Of a stretch of DNA of 64,000 nt, positions 8,219-17,089 are shown piece by piece. Source of the DNA: DATAES01 sp963721305 (GTDB lineage: Bacteria > Actinomycetota > Acidimicrobiia > Acidimicrobiales > JACDCH01); the NCBI GenBank assembly GCA_963721305.1, contig CAVRIR010000006.1, forward strand, positions 310,001-374,000. The letters run 5' to 3'. Position 1 is the first letter of the stretch. Each line of letters starts with the position of its first letter. The notes beneath the pieces are model-generated. The model saw nothing but the letters and a program-made list of their open reading frames with translations, did no database searches and had not been told where the DNA came from. A program made the position numbers and the translations under genes.

Positions 8219-8887
8219 ATGTCGGAACGCTTCGTGCGATGGGCTGGTATCGCCGCCATCGTCTTCGTCATCCTCATCCTGTTCAGTGCGTTCAGCGCTG
8301 GATCGCCACCCGCTACTGATGACGCCATCGACAAGGTGCGCCAGTTCTACAGCGACCATCGCGGGATCCTGCTCGTGTCGAACATGCTCGCTTTGCTCGC
8401 GATTCCGTTCTTGGTGTGGTGGGCCATCGTGTTCCGCGAGCTCGTCCGAGGCGACGCCGCCGCGAACGCGCTCGGCACAGGCGTGCTCGCCGGTGTCCTG
8501 ATGGCCGCCGCCGCGGCGATGACCGGCGGCGCCCTCAACGTCTCGGTCGTGTACCTCGACAAGGGTCTTGCAGACATCCCAGACGGCGCCCTACGAGTGG
8601 TGTTCGAGGGACAGGGACTCATGTTCGGCGCCGCGTCCGCAGGACTCGCACTGGCGGCACTGACGGCCGGATTGGCAATTCGACGAACAGGCGCCCTGCC
8701 GGCATACACGATGTGGCTCGCATTCATCGCCCTGGTCGGCAACCTTGTGGCCATGGCGTCGACCGTGGATGCCAAGGTCGGGACACTCGGCTTCGCCGGC
8801 CTACTCAGCTTCACACTGTTCTTGCTCGTAACCGCCATCGTGATGGCCGCAGGCAAGGCCACAGCTGCGGCTGCGGCAACCCCCTGA
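8219..8887 (+). CDS. Multi-pass membrane protein of unknown function
   Basis: Protein of 222 residues with about six hydrophobic segments: an N-terminal one (AGIAAIVFVILILFSAFSAG), others around LLVSNMLALLAIPFLVWW, AGVLMAAAAAMTGGAL and GAASAGLALAALTAGLA, and two near the C-terminus. Between the first two is a short loop with a DDAIDKVRQFYSDHR motif. I do not recognise a family with certainty; it resembles small actinobacterial integral membrane proteins. I chose the ATG at 8219 over the one at 8207 because GGAGG lies 5 bases upstream of 8219, inside the longer reading. It stands alone. Confidence 0.72.
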   Translation: MSERFVRWAGIAAIVFVILILFSAFSAGSPPATDDAIDKVRQFYSDHRGILLVSNMLALLAIPFLVWWAIVFRELVRGDAAANALGTGVLAGVLMAAAAAMTGGALNVSVVYLDKGLADIPDGALRVVFEGQGLMFGAASAGLALAALTAGLAIRRTGALPAYTMWLAFIALVGNLVAMASTVDAKVGTLGFAGLLSFTLFLLVTAIVMAAGKATAAAAATP

Positions 8888-9007
8888 AGTTGCGCTTCGC
8901 GCTGGCGAGTATGAGATACCCACGCTGACCCCTACTTCGACGAAGAACCCGCTGCGAGATCCGAGATCAGCAACCTCGGGTTTGTGTGCTGTTGATCCGA
9001 TGTCTGG

Positions 9008-10501
9008 TCACGGAGCGATGATGACTAGCGCGCGAGCGTTGTTGCTCGAGATTGCGGTGGGTCGGACTATTGCGGTGGCGATCGGCGTGGGGGTCAGTTG
9101 GTCCGCCCCGTGTCCGCCGAGGACGCCAGTGCCGAACGGGTCAGAACCCCAACCGTAGAGGCGTCCGTCAGTTGCGACGGCGAGACCGACGTCCTCGCCG
9201 GCACAGATCGCGGTCGGGATCAACCCGGCAGACAAAGTGATCCGTTCGGGGTTGAGCACGACTCCGGCGCCGGTGCCATCGCCAACCTCACCGTCGGAGT
9301 TCAACCCCCATGACCACAAGGCGCCGGTCCTGTCGACCGCGAGGCTGTCGTGCCATCCGGCCGAGATCAACACGGGCGAGATGCCGGGGACGACTTCGGG
9401 CCAGTCTGAACTGGCGAGGGTGCCGTTGCCGAGCTGTCCCGAGGTGTTGTAGCCCCACGAGAACAGTGACCCGCCGCTGATCGCCAAACTGTGATCGGCG
9501 CCGGCGGAGATCGCGGTTGCCGCGAAGGGGATCCAACCATCGTTGCCGTCGGGTACTACGACGAGTTGCGGCGTCAGAACCTGGGTGCCAGGTCCGAATG
9601 CGCCGGTCGTACCCCAGCCGTACACGTAGCCGTCGGAACCGATAGCGAGCGCAAAGTCCTCGCCAGCCGATACCGCCACAGCCGTGATCCCGGGTGCCAG
9701 GGTGATGACCTCAGGTGTCAACTGGGGAGCACAGTTCTCGCCGGCTTCGCCGTCGCCGAGCTGGTGACCACAGCGGTCACCCCACGCGTACAGGTTGTGG
9801 TCGGAGCCAATCGCGAAGCTGGTGTCGAGTCCGGCAGAGACGACGGTCGGCGTGACACCCGGAGCGAGGCTGATCTGCTCTGGCGTCAGTCGGCTCATGG
9901 CCGTGCCATCGCCGAGCTGTCCTTGGGCTCCATCGCCCCAGGCGTACAGGTTGTGGTCGGAGCCAATCGCAAGACTGTGAGTGACACCGGCGGACAGGTC
10001 GGTAGGTCGTACGGCTGGTGCGAGGCTGACCGCCTCGGGATCCACCTGCGTCGTCTGCGTTCCGTCCCCGAGCTCACCGTCGCCGTTCGCCCCCCACGAG
10101 TAAAAGGCTTCCGCGGCGTAAGGCGTTACCGGATTCGAAGCGCCCGATGAAGCGCTCTCGTTTCCCAACATGTCGATCGCCGCCACAGTGAACGTGTACT
10201 TGGTCCCATTCACCAGGCCCGTCACTATCCGCGAGGTGGCGTTGGATTTGAACCTCACGCGGCGCTGTGCCACCTGCCCGGCCCAGGCAGTCACTTCGTA
10301 CGCCGTGATCGGAGATGGCGCCGCCAGCGGCGGCTGCCATGACAACGTCGCCGACCCCACCCCCGCCACGGCGAGACCAATTCGAGGCGGTGGATCAGCG
10401 ACACAACCCGACAATCCCAACGCGCCAACACCGACCACCACGGCAACGCACACCCATCTCCGGTGTGCCTGTCGCGAGTTAGACATCCGAACCCGGGCCA
10501 T
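9008..10501 (-). CDS. RCC1-repeat lipoprotein with fibronectin type III domain
   Basis: Exported protein of 497 residues. The signal peptide ends in the lipobox LSGC (around residue 33), so it is probably a membrane-anchored lipoprotein. A fibronectin type III domain follows (SATLSWQPP ... GLVNGTKYTFTVAAID). After it come six to seven RCC1-type blades, each with the YAWGxxxxGQLGDGT and SAGxxHSLAIGSD signatures, enough for one beta-propeller. Surface RCC1 propellers in actinobacteria are presumed binding proteins. Two neighbouring blades are almost identical in DNA (around 9787-9815 and 9945-9973), a sign of recent blade duplication. The ATG at 10501 has GGGGGG a few bases upstream. Confidence 0.85.
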   Translation of the reverse strand: MARVRMSNSRQAHRRWVCVAVVVGVGALGLSGCVADPPPRIGLAVAGVGSATLSWQPPLAAPSPITAYEVTAWAGQVAQRRVRFKSNATSRIVTGLVNGTKYTFTVAAIDMLGNESASSGASNPVTPYAAEAFYSWGANGDGELGDGTQTTQVDPEAVSLAPAVRPTDLSAGVTHSLAIGSDHNLYAWGDGAQGQLGDGTAMSRLTPEQISLAPGVTPTVVSAGLDTSFAIGSDHNLYAWGDRCGHQLGDGEAGENCAPQLTPEVITLAPGITAVAVSAGEDFALAIGSDGYVYGWGTTGAFGPGTQVLTPQLVVVPDGNDGWIPFAATAISAGADHSLAISGGSLFSWGYNTSGQLGNGTLASSDWPEVVPGISPVLISAGWHDSLAVDRTGALWSWGLNSDGEVGDGTGAGVVLNPERITLSAGLIPTAICAGEDVGLAVATDGRLYGWGSDPFGTGVLGGHGADQLTPTPIATAIVRPTAISSNNARALVIIAP

Positions 10502-10559
10502 GTGCCCCCCAAGCCGTCGCCGCGAACCTACCTCAACGCTCACGCACCAACCCCCACTC

Positions 10560-10652
10560 GTCGCCGCTGCCGATCGATTGCGCGCTCGTTTGGAGACTGC
10601 GCGCTCTCACGACACGCGGCACACGTTCGCGAGCAGGCTATCTCGGGGTGAA
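10560..10652 (+). pseudogene. Possible tyrosine-recombinase remnant (box II only)
   Basis: On the plus strand, between two minus-strand genes, the translation reads SHDTRHTFASRLSRGE (10605-10652). This closely matches box II of tyrosine recombinases/integrases (consensus HDLRHTFATRL, with the catalytic His-x-x-Arg). Nothing resembling the catalytic Tyr box or the core-binding domain is seen nearby, and the 3' end runs into the P450 gene. If real, it is a decayed fragment of an integrase. It may also be a chance reading, so it is offered with low confidence. Confidence 0.3.
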
Positions 10653-11894
10653 CTCCGCGGTCATGTGCTTGATGCCGTGGATGAACGGCGACTGCAGCAT
10701 CTGCGGCTCGCCGGTGGCCTCGATGTCGGGCAGGCGCTTGAACAACTCGGTCAGCATGACCTTGATCTCCCGCCGGGCGAGGTTGGCACCGAGGCAGAAG
10801 TGCGGACCACCCGCACCGAAGCCGACGTGCTCGTTCGGCGTCCGCCGGATGTCGAACGTGTACGGCTCGTCCCAGTAGTCCTCGTCGCGGTTGGCGGAGT
10901 TGTACCAGAGGACGACCTTGTCGCCCTCCTTGATCTGCTCACCGCGGATCTCGACATCGGCGGTGGCCGTGCGGCGGAAGTGGATGACCGGCGTCGCCCA
11001 CCGGACGATCTCCTCGACGGCGGTGTCGATGTTGCCCGGAAGATCGTCGAGCAGGACGGCGCGCTGGTCAGGATGACGGGTCAGCTCACGCAGCCCGTGG
11101 CTGATCGCGTTGCGGGTCGTCTCGTTGCCGGCGACGACCAGCAGCACGAAGAACGAACCGAACTCCGCCGCCGTGAGCCGCTCGCCCTCGACCTCGGTGG
11201 TCATCAGCGCGGTCGTGATGTCATCGCGCGGGTTCTTCAGCCGATCTTCGCCGAGCTTCTGCGCGTATTCCCACATCTCCCAGCCGGCTTGGAACGACGC
11301 CTCGATCGAGCCGCCGTACTCGGGATCGGTGCCACCGAGGATCACGTTCGTGTGTTCGAACACAAACGTCTCGTCGCCCGGCGGGATGCCGATCATCTGG
11401 CAGATGATGTCGAGCGGGAGGCGAGCCGCTACTTCTTCGACGAAGTCGATCTGGCCCTTCGACTCGACCTCGTCGATGATCTTCGCGGCAAGACCGGTGA
11501 CGTACTCCTCGAGTTGGTTGACCATGCGCGGCGTGAAGCCGCGGTTGACGATCAAGCGAAGCTTGGTGTGTCGCGGCGCGTCCATGTTGATCATCGAGCC
11601 GAACAGCTCGTTGACCTCTTGAGGGAAGTCGGGGATGTTCGAGCCTTGGCCCGACACGAACAGCTCGGGGCTGCGGCTGGCGAACACGACGTCGTCGTAC
11701 TTCACGAGTGACCAGTAACCCGGGCCGGCCGGGAACAACTCGAACTTCGGCTCGGTGTGGAACGACACCGGCCGCTCGCGGCGAAGCTTGGCGAACATCG
11801 CTTCGCGACGGAGCACGTCGTCCGGCCAGGGATCACCGGCACCGAAATCGATGGCGTCGGCCGGGACGTCGTAGTCGGGAAGCACCAAGGTCAT
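10638..11894 (-). CDS. Cytochrome P450 (CYP124/125/142-like)
   Basis: Protein of 418 residues with all P450 landmarks: I-helix AGNETTRNAISHG, ExxR in EEIVRWATPV, and heme loop HVGFGAGGPHFCLGANLARREI-like with the ligand Cys. The heme loop and the N-terminal DPWPDDVLRREAMFAKLRRE-type stretch are closest to the CYP124/125/142 group that omega-hydroxylates sterol side chains and methyl-branched lipids. The exact substrate cannot be read from sequence. The ATG at 11894 was chosen because the family N-terminus begins there; upstream reading is out of frame with any neighbour. Divergent from the UbiB-like gene. Redox partners are not encoded next to it. Confidence 0.9.
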   Translation of the reverse strand: MTLVLPDYDVPADAIDFGAGDPWPDDVLRREAMFAKLRRERPVSFHTEPKFELFPAGPGYWSLVKYDDVVFASRSPELFVSGQGSNIPDFPQEVNELFGSMINMDAPRHTKLRLIVNRGFTPRMVNQLEEYVTGLAAKIIDEVESKGQIDFVEEVAARLPLDIICQMIGIPPGDETFVFEHTNVILGGTDPEYGGSIEASFQAGWEMWEYAQKLGEDRLKNPRDDITTALMTTEVEGERLTAAEFGSFFVLLVVAGNETTRNAISHGLRELTRHPDQRAVLLDDLPGNIDTAVEEIVRWATPVIHFRRTATADVEIRGEQIKEGDKVVLWYNSANRDEDYWDEPYTFDIRRTPNEHVGFGAGGPHFCLGANLARREIKVMLTELFKRLPDIEATGEPQMLQSPFIHGIKHMTAEFTPR

Positions 11895-11924
11895 GTTCGG
11901 AGGGTAGACGCTACGGTCCGGACC

Positions 11925-13409
11925 GTGCCCTCTCGCAAGACGTGGATCGCGGCCGCCGTCGGCGCCTTCGGTGCCGCGGCCGCGACCTACCTCGCGGTGA
12001 AGCGCGCGCACGACGAAGGATCTTCGTCACCCATCAGGTCGCGGTCGCGTGCTGTGCGCAGCGCGCAGATCGCGCGACTCGGCACGCGCGCCGGCGCAAC
12101 GTACGCGTTCCATCGTGCCCGTCGTCGGGTCACGCCGCCCGAGCGACGGGCCGAGCTCGACGCCGAGCACCAGCTCCGCACGGCGGAGCAGGTCGCGGAC
12201 GCGCTCGGTCACATGAAGGGCGCGCTCATGAAGATCGGGCAGATGGCGAGCTATCTCGATCAGGGCCTCGCCGAGCCAGTGCGCGAGCAGCTCGCCCAGC
12301 TCCAGGCCAACGCGCCGCCGATGTCAGCCGATCTCGCCGCGCAGGTCGTCGAGCGCGAGCTCGGTCTTCCGCCCGAGCGCGCGTTCGCGATCTGGGAGGC
12401 GACGCCCTTCGCGGCCGCGTCGATCGGCCAGGTGCACCGGGCCACGACGCATGCCGGCGTCGCCGTTGCGGTCAAGGTGCAGTATCCCGGCGTCGACGAC
12501 GCCATCGAGTCCGACCTCGCGAACGCGGGCCTGCTCGTGCAGCTCATCGGCATGGTGTTCCCGGGCGTCGAGCCCGAACCCATCGTCGAAGAGCTGCGCG
12601 TGCGCATCCGCGAAGAGCTCGACTACGTACGCGAGGCCGCCAACCAGCGGCTGTTCGCTCGCTACTACGCGAGACATCCGTTCATCCACGTACCCGCTGT
12701 GGTCGACGCGCTGTCGACGCGTCGCGTCCTCACGACCGAGCTTGCCGACGGCGCTCGCTTCGACGAGTTGCTGACGTGGACGCAGGACGAGCGCAATCTC
12801 GCGGCGGAGGCCATCTACCGCTTCGTGTTCGGCAGCCTCTACCGCCTGGGCGTGTTCAACGGCGACCCGCATCCGGGCAACTACTTGTTCCACCCGGGCG
12901 GACGGGTGACGTTCCTCGACTTCGGTCTCGTGAAGCGGTTCTCGGAAGACGAGCTGCGGGTGCTGGCGCGCATGTCCGAGACGTTCGCGGTCGAGCGCGA
13001 CCTCGCCGCGTTCCGCAAGGTCGTCGACGAAGCCGGCTTCCTGAAGCACAACGAGCGATTCTCGGACGAGCAGATCCGCGACTACTTCCGCCACTTCTGG
13101 GAGTTCGTCATCGAGGACGCCCCGATGACGACGACGCCCGAGTGGTCATCGGAGAGCGTGCGGCGGTTCTTCGATCCGACGGGCGAGCACGGCGAGATCA
13201 TGCGGGCCGCCAACGTGCCCGCGAGCTTCGTGATCCTGCAACGGATCAATCTCGGCCTCGGGGCGGTGCTCGGTGAGCTTCGCGCCACCCGCAACTGGCG
13301 GCGCATCGCGGAGGAACTGTGGCCGTTCGTCGAGCGAGAGCCGTCGACGCCGCTCGGCGAGCTCGAGGCCTCATGGCGGGCCAGCCAACCTGACACAAGC
13401 GTCAGGTAA
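11925..13409 (+). CDS. ABC1/UbiB (AarF) family atypical kinase
   Basis: Protein of 494 residues. An N-terminal hydrophobic stretch (IAAAVGAFGAAAATYLAV, residues 8-25) may anchor it in the membrane. UbiB marks are present: the KxGQ motif in LMKIGQMASYLDQG (about 101-114), the Ala-rich nucleotide loop AAASIGQVHRA (163-173), the lysine in AVAVKVQYPGV, and the HRD-like NGDPHPGNY with LDFG. The family has ATPase activity and supports isoprenoid-lipid (quinone) metabolism; actinobacterial paralogues often sit beside lipid-catabolism genes. GTG start at 11925. Its last codons contain the TGACAC palindrome that probably controls the next gene. Confidence 0.85.
   Translation: MPSRKTWIAAAVGAFGAAAATYLAVKRAHDEGSSSPIRSRSRAVRSAQIARLGTRAGATYAFHRARRRVTPPERRAELDAEHQLRTAEQVADALGHMKGALMKIGQMASYLDQGLAEPVREQLAQLQANAPPMSADLAAQVVERELGLPPERAFAIWEATPFAAASIGQVHRATTHAGVAVAVKVQYPGVDDAIESDLANAGLLVQLIGMVFPGVEPEPIVEELRVRIREELDYVREAANQRLFARYYARHPFIHVPAVVDALSTRRVLTTELADGARFDELLTWTQDERNLAAEAIYRFVFGSLYRLGVFNGDPHPGNYLFHPGGRVTFLDFGLVKRFSEDELRVLARMSETFAVERDLAAFRKVVDEAGFLKHNERFSDEQIRDYFRHFWEFVIEDAPMTTTPEWSSESVRRFFDPTGEHGEIMRAANVPASFVILQRINLGLGAVLGELRATRNWRRIAEELWPFVEREPSTPLGELEASWRASQPDTSVR
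13389..13406. promoter_or_regulatory. Regulon palindrome 1 (CCTGACACAAGCGTCAGG)
   Basis: Copy of the nine-member palindrome family. It lies inside the last codons of the UbiB-like gene and 14 bp before the GTG of the acyl-CoA synthetase. A TAACGT sequence directly after it could be the -10 box, so a bound repressor would cover the promoter. One arm deviates (GCGTCA for GTGTCA). Confidence 0.7.
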
Positions 13410-13419
13410 CGTCGCCTTC

Positions 13420-15489
13420 GTGGCCGTCCGCCCCGCGCTGCGCGAGCTGGACCTCGACTCGTTCTTCCGGCCACGGTCCGTCGCGGTCATCGGTGCGTCC
13501 GACACGCGTGCGACACCGACCGCGGCGATGACCCGCAAGATCAAAGGATGGGCCGAGCAGTTCGGCGCGGTGATCCATCCGGTGAACCCGAACCGCGGCG
13601 AGGTGTTCGGCATTCGTTGCGTACCGTCGATCGACGACGTCGACGGTGACATCGACCTCGCGGTGATCCTGACCGGCCACGCGGTCGACGCGTTCGAATC
13701 GGTGCTCGACAAGAAGCCCAAGTTCGCGGTCATCTTCGCCGCCGGCTTCGCAGAGACCGGACCCGCGGGAGAACGCGAACAGGCCCGCCTGGCTGACCTC
13801 GTCCTCGCGTCGGACACGCGACTGCTCGGCCCCAACACGAACCTCAACGCGTTCGAGACGTTCCGCGAGGATCTCGACGGCCCGCGCATCGCACTCATCA
13901 CGCAATCGGGCCATCAGGGTCGGCCGATCTTCCAGGCGCAGGACCTCGGCATCGCGTTGAGTCACTGGGCGCCCACCGGCAACGAGGTCGACCTCGAGTT
14001 CGCCGACTTCGCCCGCTACTTCGCCGACCAGCCCGAGGTCGGTGTCATCGCCGCGTACATCGAGGGCTTCAAGGACGGGCGGACGTTGATGCTCGCCGCC
14101 GACCACGCCGCGCAGCGCGGCGTGCCGATCGTCGTGGTGAAGGTGGGGCGGACGGACGCCGGGCGCTCGATGGCGAAGAGCCACACGGGTCATCTCACCG
14201 GATCGGACGCGGTGACGTCCGCCGTCTTCCGGCAGTTCGGCGTGACGCGCGTGGACGGCCTCGACGAGCTGCAGGACACCGCCGCGATGCTCGCTCGCGC
14301 CACGAAGCCCTCGAGCGACGGCGTCTGCGTCTACGCCATCTCGGGCGGCACGGGCGCGCACATGGCCGACCTCGCGGCCGCCGCTGGCTTGCGCCTCCCC
14401 ACGCTCGCGCCCGAGACCCAGCGGGCGCTGCACGAGTGGATCCCGGCGTACTTGCGGGTGTCGAATCCGGTCGACAACGGCGGGGCACCGTCGACCGACT
14501 GGCGCGGCCGCAAGATCCTGGACTCGCTCGTCGCCGATCCGGACATCGGCGTCGTCATCTGCCCGATCACCGGCGCACTCGCAGCCATGTCCAAACCGTT
14601 GGCGCGAGATCTCGTCGACGTCGCGGAGACGACCGACAAGCCGATCTGCGTCATCTGGGGGTCACCGGTGACAGCGGACGAGCCCGCCTACGACATTCTG
14701 CTGTCGTCGTCGAAGGTCATCACCTTTCGCACGTTCGCGAACTGCGTCAGAGCGGTGCGCGCCTACCTCGACTACCACGAATTCGCGGCGCGGTATCGCA
14801 GCCCCTTCAGACGCGCGTCTTGGCGCGCAGGAAAGCGACCACCGATCGCGTCGCCCGAGCGGACGACGAACAGCGAGCACGAATCGAAGCAGATGCTCGC
14901 CTCCTACGGCATCGCGACTACGAGGGAAGAGGTGGTGTCGTCGGCAACCGCGGCCGTGAAGGCGGCCGCTGCCATCGGCTACCCCGTGGTGTTGAAGGCA
15001 AGCTCGCGCGCGATCGCCCACAAGAGCGATCGCGGCCTCGTGCGCGTTGGGCTCGACTCGGCGACGGCGGTGCGGGAGGCGTACGCGGCGATCGCACCCC
15101 ACAGCGACGGTGAGGTTCTGGTTTCGGAGCAGGTCCAGGGCGGCACGGAATGCGTGGTCGGTGTGAGCATGGACGAGCTGTTCGGTCCGGTGGTGATGTT
15201 CGGACTCGGTGGCGTGTTCGTCGAGGTGTTCGAAGACGTCTCGTTCCGCGTTCCTCCGTTCGACGCGGCGGAAGCGCGCCGGATGGTGAACGAGGTCCGC
15301 GGCAGCGTGCTGCTGCGCGGTGTGCGCGGCCGAGCCAAGGGTGATGTGAAAGCGTTGGTCGACACGATCATGAAAGTGCAACGTCTCGCCGTCGACAACG
15401 CCGATCACCTGGTCGAGCTCGACATCAATCCGCTCGCCGTGCTGCCGAAGGGCGCGATCGCGTTGGATGCTCTCGCGGTGAATCGATGA
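13420..15489 (+). CDS. NDP-forming acyl-CoA synthetase (ACD-like, alpha-beta fusion)
   Basis: Protein of 689 residues. It has the CoA-binding Rossmann domain (FFRPRSVAVIGASD, 16-28), the succinyl-CoA-synthetase-like domain with the probable phospho-His255 in KSHTGHLTGSD, and a C-terminal ATP-grasp domain (from about 490, SKQMLASYGIATTREE; HKSDRGLVRVGL). It converts an organic acid plus CoA and ATP to acyl-CoA with ADP (or the reverse). In actinobacterial catabolic clusters it usually activates an unusual acid. No acetyltransferase domain is fused. Start is the GTG at 13420, directly after the regulon palindrome. The stop overlaps the thiolase-like gene as ATGA. Confidence 0.88.
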   Translation: MAVRPALRELDLDSFFRPRSVAVIGASDTRATPTAAMTRKIKGWAEQFGAVIHPVNPNRGEVFGIRCVPSIDDVDGDIDLAVILTGHAVDAFESVLDKKPKFAVIFAAGFAETGPAGEREQARLADLVLASDTRLLGPNTNLNAFETFREDLDGPRIALITQSGHQGRPIFQAQDLGIALSHWAPTGNEVDLEFADFARYFADQPEVGVIAAYIEGFKDGRTLMLAADHAAQRGVPIVVVKVGRTDAGRSMAKSHTGHLTGSDAVTSAVFRQFGVTRVDGLDELQDTAAMLARATKPSSDGVCVYAISGGTGAHMADLAAAAGLRLPTLAPETQRALHEWIPAYLRVSNPVDNGGAPSTDWRGRKILDSLVADPDIGVVICPITGALAAMSKPLARDLVDVAETTDKPICVIWGSPVTADEPAYDILLSSSKVITFRTFANCVRAVRAYLDYHEFAARYRSPFRRASWRAGKRPPIASPERTTNSEHESKQMLASYGIATTREEVVSSATAAVKAAAAIGYPVVLKASSRAIAHKSDRGLVRVGLDSATAVREAYAAIAPHSDGEVLVSEQVQGGTECVVGVSMDELFGPVVMFGLGGVFVEVFEDVSFRVPPFDAAEARRMVNEVRGSVLLRGVRGRAKGDVKALVDTIMKVQRLAVDNADHLVELDINPLAVLPKGAIALDALAVNR

Positions 15490-16652
15490 CGTCGACGCTC
15501 ATCAAGGACCGCACGGCGATCGCCGGCATCGGGCAGACAGCGTTCGCGAAGTCGATCGATCGCTCCGAGAAACATCTCGCGCTCGAGGCCATCAAGCTCG
15601 CGCTCGACGATGCCGGCATCCAGCCGGCCGAGGTCGACGGCCTTGCGTCGTACACGCTCGAGACGACTGACGAGACCGACATCGCCCGCAACCTCGGCCT
15701 CGGCGATGTCACCTTCTTCAGCCAGGTCGCCTACGGAGGCGGCGCCGGGTGCGGCGTGGTCGGGCACGCGGCGATGGCGGTCGCGACCGGCCAGTGCGAC
15801 GTGGCCGTTGCGTGGCGCAGCCGCAAGCGAGGAGCCGCGGCGAGCCGGCCGTGGTCACAGGTCGCGGCGCGTGTCCGCGGGCAGCACCAGTGGACGCGGC
15901 CGTTCGGGTTGCTGCGTCCGGTCGACGAGATCGCGTTGCTGGCGCGCCGGTACCTCTACGAGTTCGGCGGCACGCGCGAGCAGCTCGCATCCGTCGCGAT
16001 CGCCGTGCGCCATCACGCCAACCGCAATCCGGGGGCGATGATGCACTCGAAGACGCTCACGCTCGAGCAGTACCTCGATGCGCGCTGGATCTGCGAGCCG
16101 CTGTGCCTGTTCGACAACTGCCTCGAGTCGGACGGCGCCGGCGCGGTCGTCGTCACGTCGCGCGAGCGAGCGCGCGACGGCGCGAAGCCACCGGTGCTCA
16201 TCCACTCGTTCGCGCAGTCGATCCCCCGACAGCATCAGGTGATGACCAACTACTTCGGCGAGGATCCGCTGCTGGGGCCGTCGTGGGCTTGTGCGGCGCG
16301 GCTGTGGGCCAATGCCGACGTGACACCGGACGACGTGCAGGTCGCGCAGCTCTACGACGCGTTCAGCCCGCTCGTTCCGCTGTCGCTCGAGGGATACGGC
16401 TTCTGTGAACGAGGCGACGGCCTCGGGTTCTGTGCGGACGGCAACCTCGAGCTCGATGGCAAGCTGCCGACGAACACGAGTGGCGGCGGCATGTCCGAGG
16501 CGTACGTCCACGGCTTCAACTTGATCGTCGAGGCGGCCCGCCAGATCCGCGGCGAGTCGTGCTCGCAGGTGGAAGGCGCCGAGGTGTCGCTGGCGACGAG
16601 CGGTGAAGGAGTGCCGACCAGCGCGCTGCTGCTGACGACGGACCGCCGATGA
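15486..16652 (+). CDS. Thiolase-like protein (SCP2/Ltp2 type)
   Basis: Protein of 388 residues with the thiolase fold of the SCP-x/lipid-transfer group: AIAGIGQTAFAKS at the N-terminus, VDGLASYTLETTDETDIA, AQLYDAFSPLVPLSLEGYGFC, and LPTNTSGGGMSEAYVHG near the end. The next gene encodes a DUF35 OB-fold protein, the same pairing as Ltp2 with a DUF35 partner in steroid side-chain degradation, where the complex is a retro-aldolase rather than a true thiolase. A Cys lies near the usual nucleophile region (YGGGAGCGVV, about residue 89), but the motif is not the classical thiolase one. Overlaps its neighbours on both sides. Confidence 0.85.
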   Translation: MTSTLIKDRTAIAGIGQTAFAKSIDRSEKHLALEAIKLALDDAGIQPAEVDGLASYTLETTDETDIARNLGLGDVTFFSQVAYGGGAGCGVVGHAAMAVATGQCDVAVAWRSRKRGAAASRPWSQVAARVRGQHQWTRPFGLLRPVDEIALLARRYLYEFGGTREQLASVAIAVRHHANRNPGAMMHSKTLTLEQYLDARWICEPLCLFDNCLESDGAGAVVVTSRERARDGAKPPVLIHSFAQSIPRQHQVMTNYFGEDPLLGPSWACAARLWANADVTPDDVQVAQLYDAFSPLVPLSLEGYGFCERGDGLGFCADGNLELDGKLPTNTSGGGMSEAYVHGFNLIVEAARQIRGESCSQVEGAEVSLATSGEGVPTSALLLTTDRR

Positions 16653-17089
16653 TCGAAGGAATGATCCTTCCGAACGTCGACGACCTCGAAGCGGCGGGGT
16701 TCTGGGCCGGCTGCGCGGCAGGTGAGCTGCGGGTGCAGGCATGCGGCGCCTGCGGCCGACGGCGCATGCCGCCGCGCACGATGTGTCCGTGGTGCCAGTC
16801 GTTCGACGTCAAGTGGGACGTGATGTCAGGGCGGAGCCACGTGTGGTCGGTCGTCGTCCCGCATCCCCCGTTGTTGCCCGCGTATGGCGATCAGGCGCCG
16901 TACAACGTCGTGATCGTGACGCTCGACGACGACCCGTCCATCCGGTTCGTCGGCAACGTCGTCGCCGAGGCGGGCGCCCCGCTCAACTCGATCGATCCGC
17001 ACACCGTCGAGATCGGTGACGCGGTGGAGGTCATGTTCAGCCAGGTCGCCGACGACGTCTGGCTGCCGCACTGGCGCCCGGTGCAGTGA
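16649..17089 (+). CDS. DUF35 OB-fold, zinc-ribbon protein (acyl-CoA binding partner)
   Basis: Protein of 146 residues. A rubredoxin-like zinc ribbon (CGACGRRRMPPRTMCPWC; Cys32, 35, 46, 49) is followed by an OB-fold domain with GRSHVWSVVVPHPPLLPAY and WLPHWRPV at the end. DUF35 proteins form complexes with thiolase-like proteins such as Ltp2 or with MaoC-like hydratases, and they position the CoA ester. The start overlaps the stop of the thiolase-like gene (ATGA), which strongly supports a two-subunit enzyme. Confidence 0.88.
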   Translation: MIEGMILPNVDDLEAAGFWAGCAAGELRVQACGACGRRRMPPRTMCPWCQSFDVKWDVMSGRSHVWSVVVPHPPLLPAYGDQAPYNVVIVTLDDDPSIRFVGNVVAEAGAPLNSIDPHTVEIGDAVEVMFSQVADDVWLPHWRPVQ

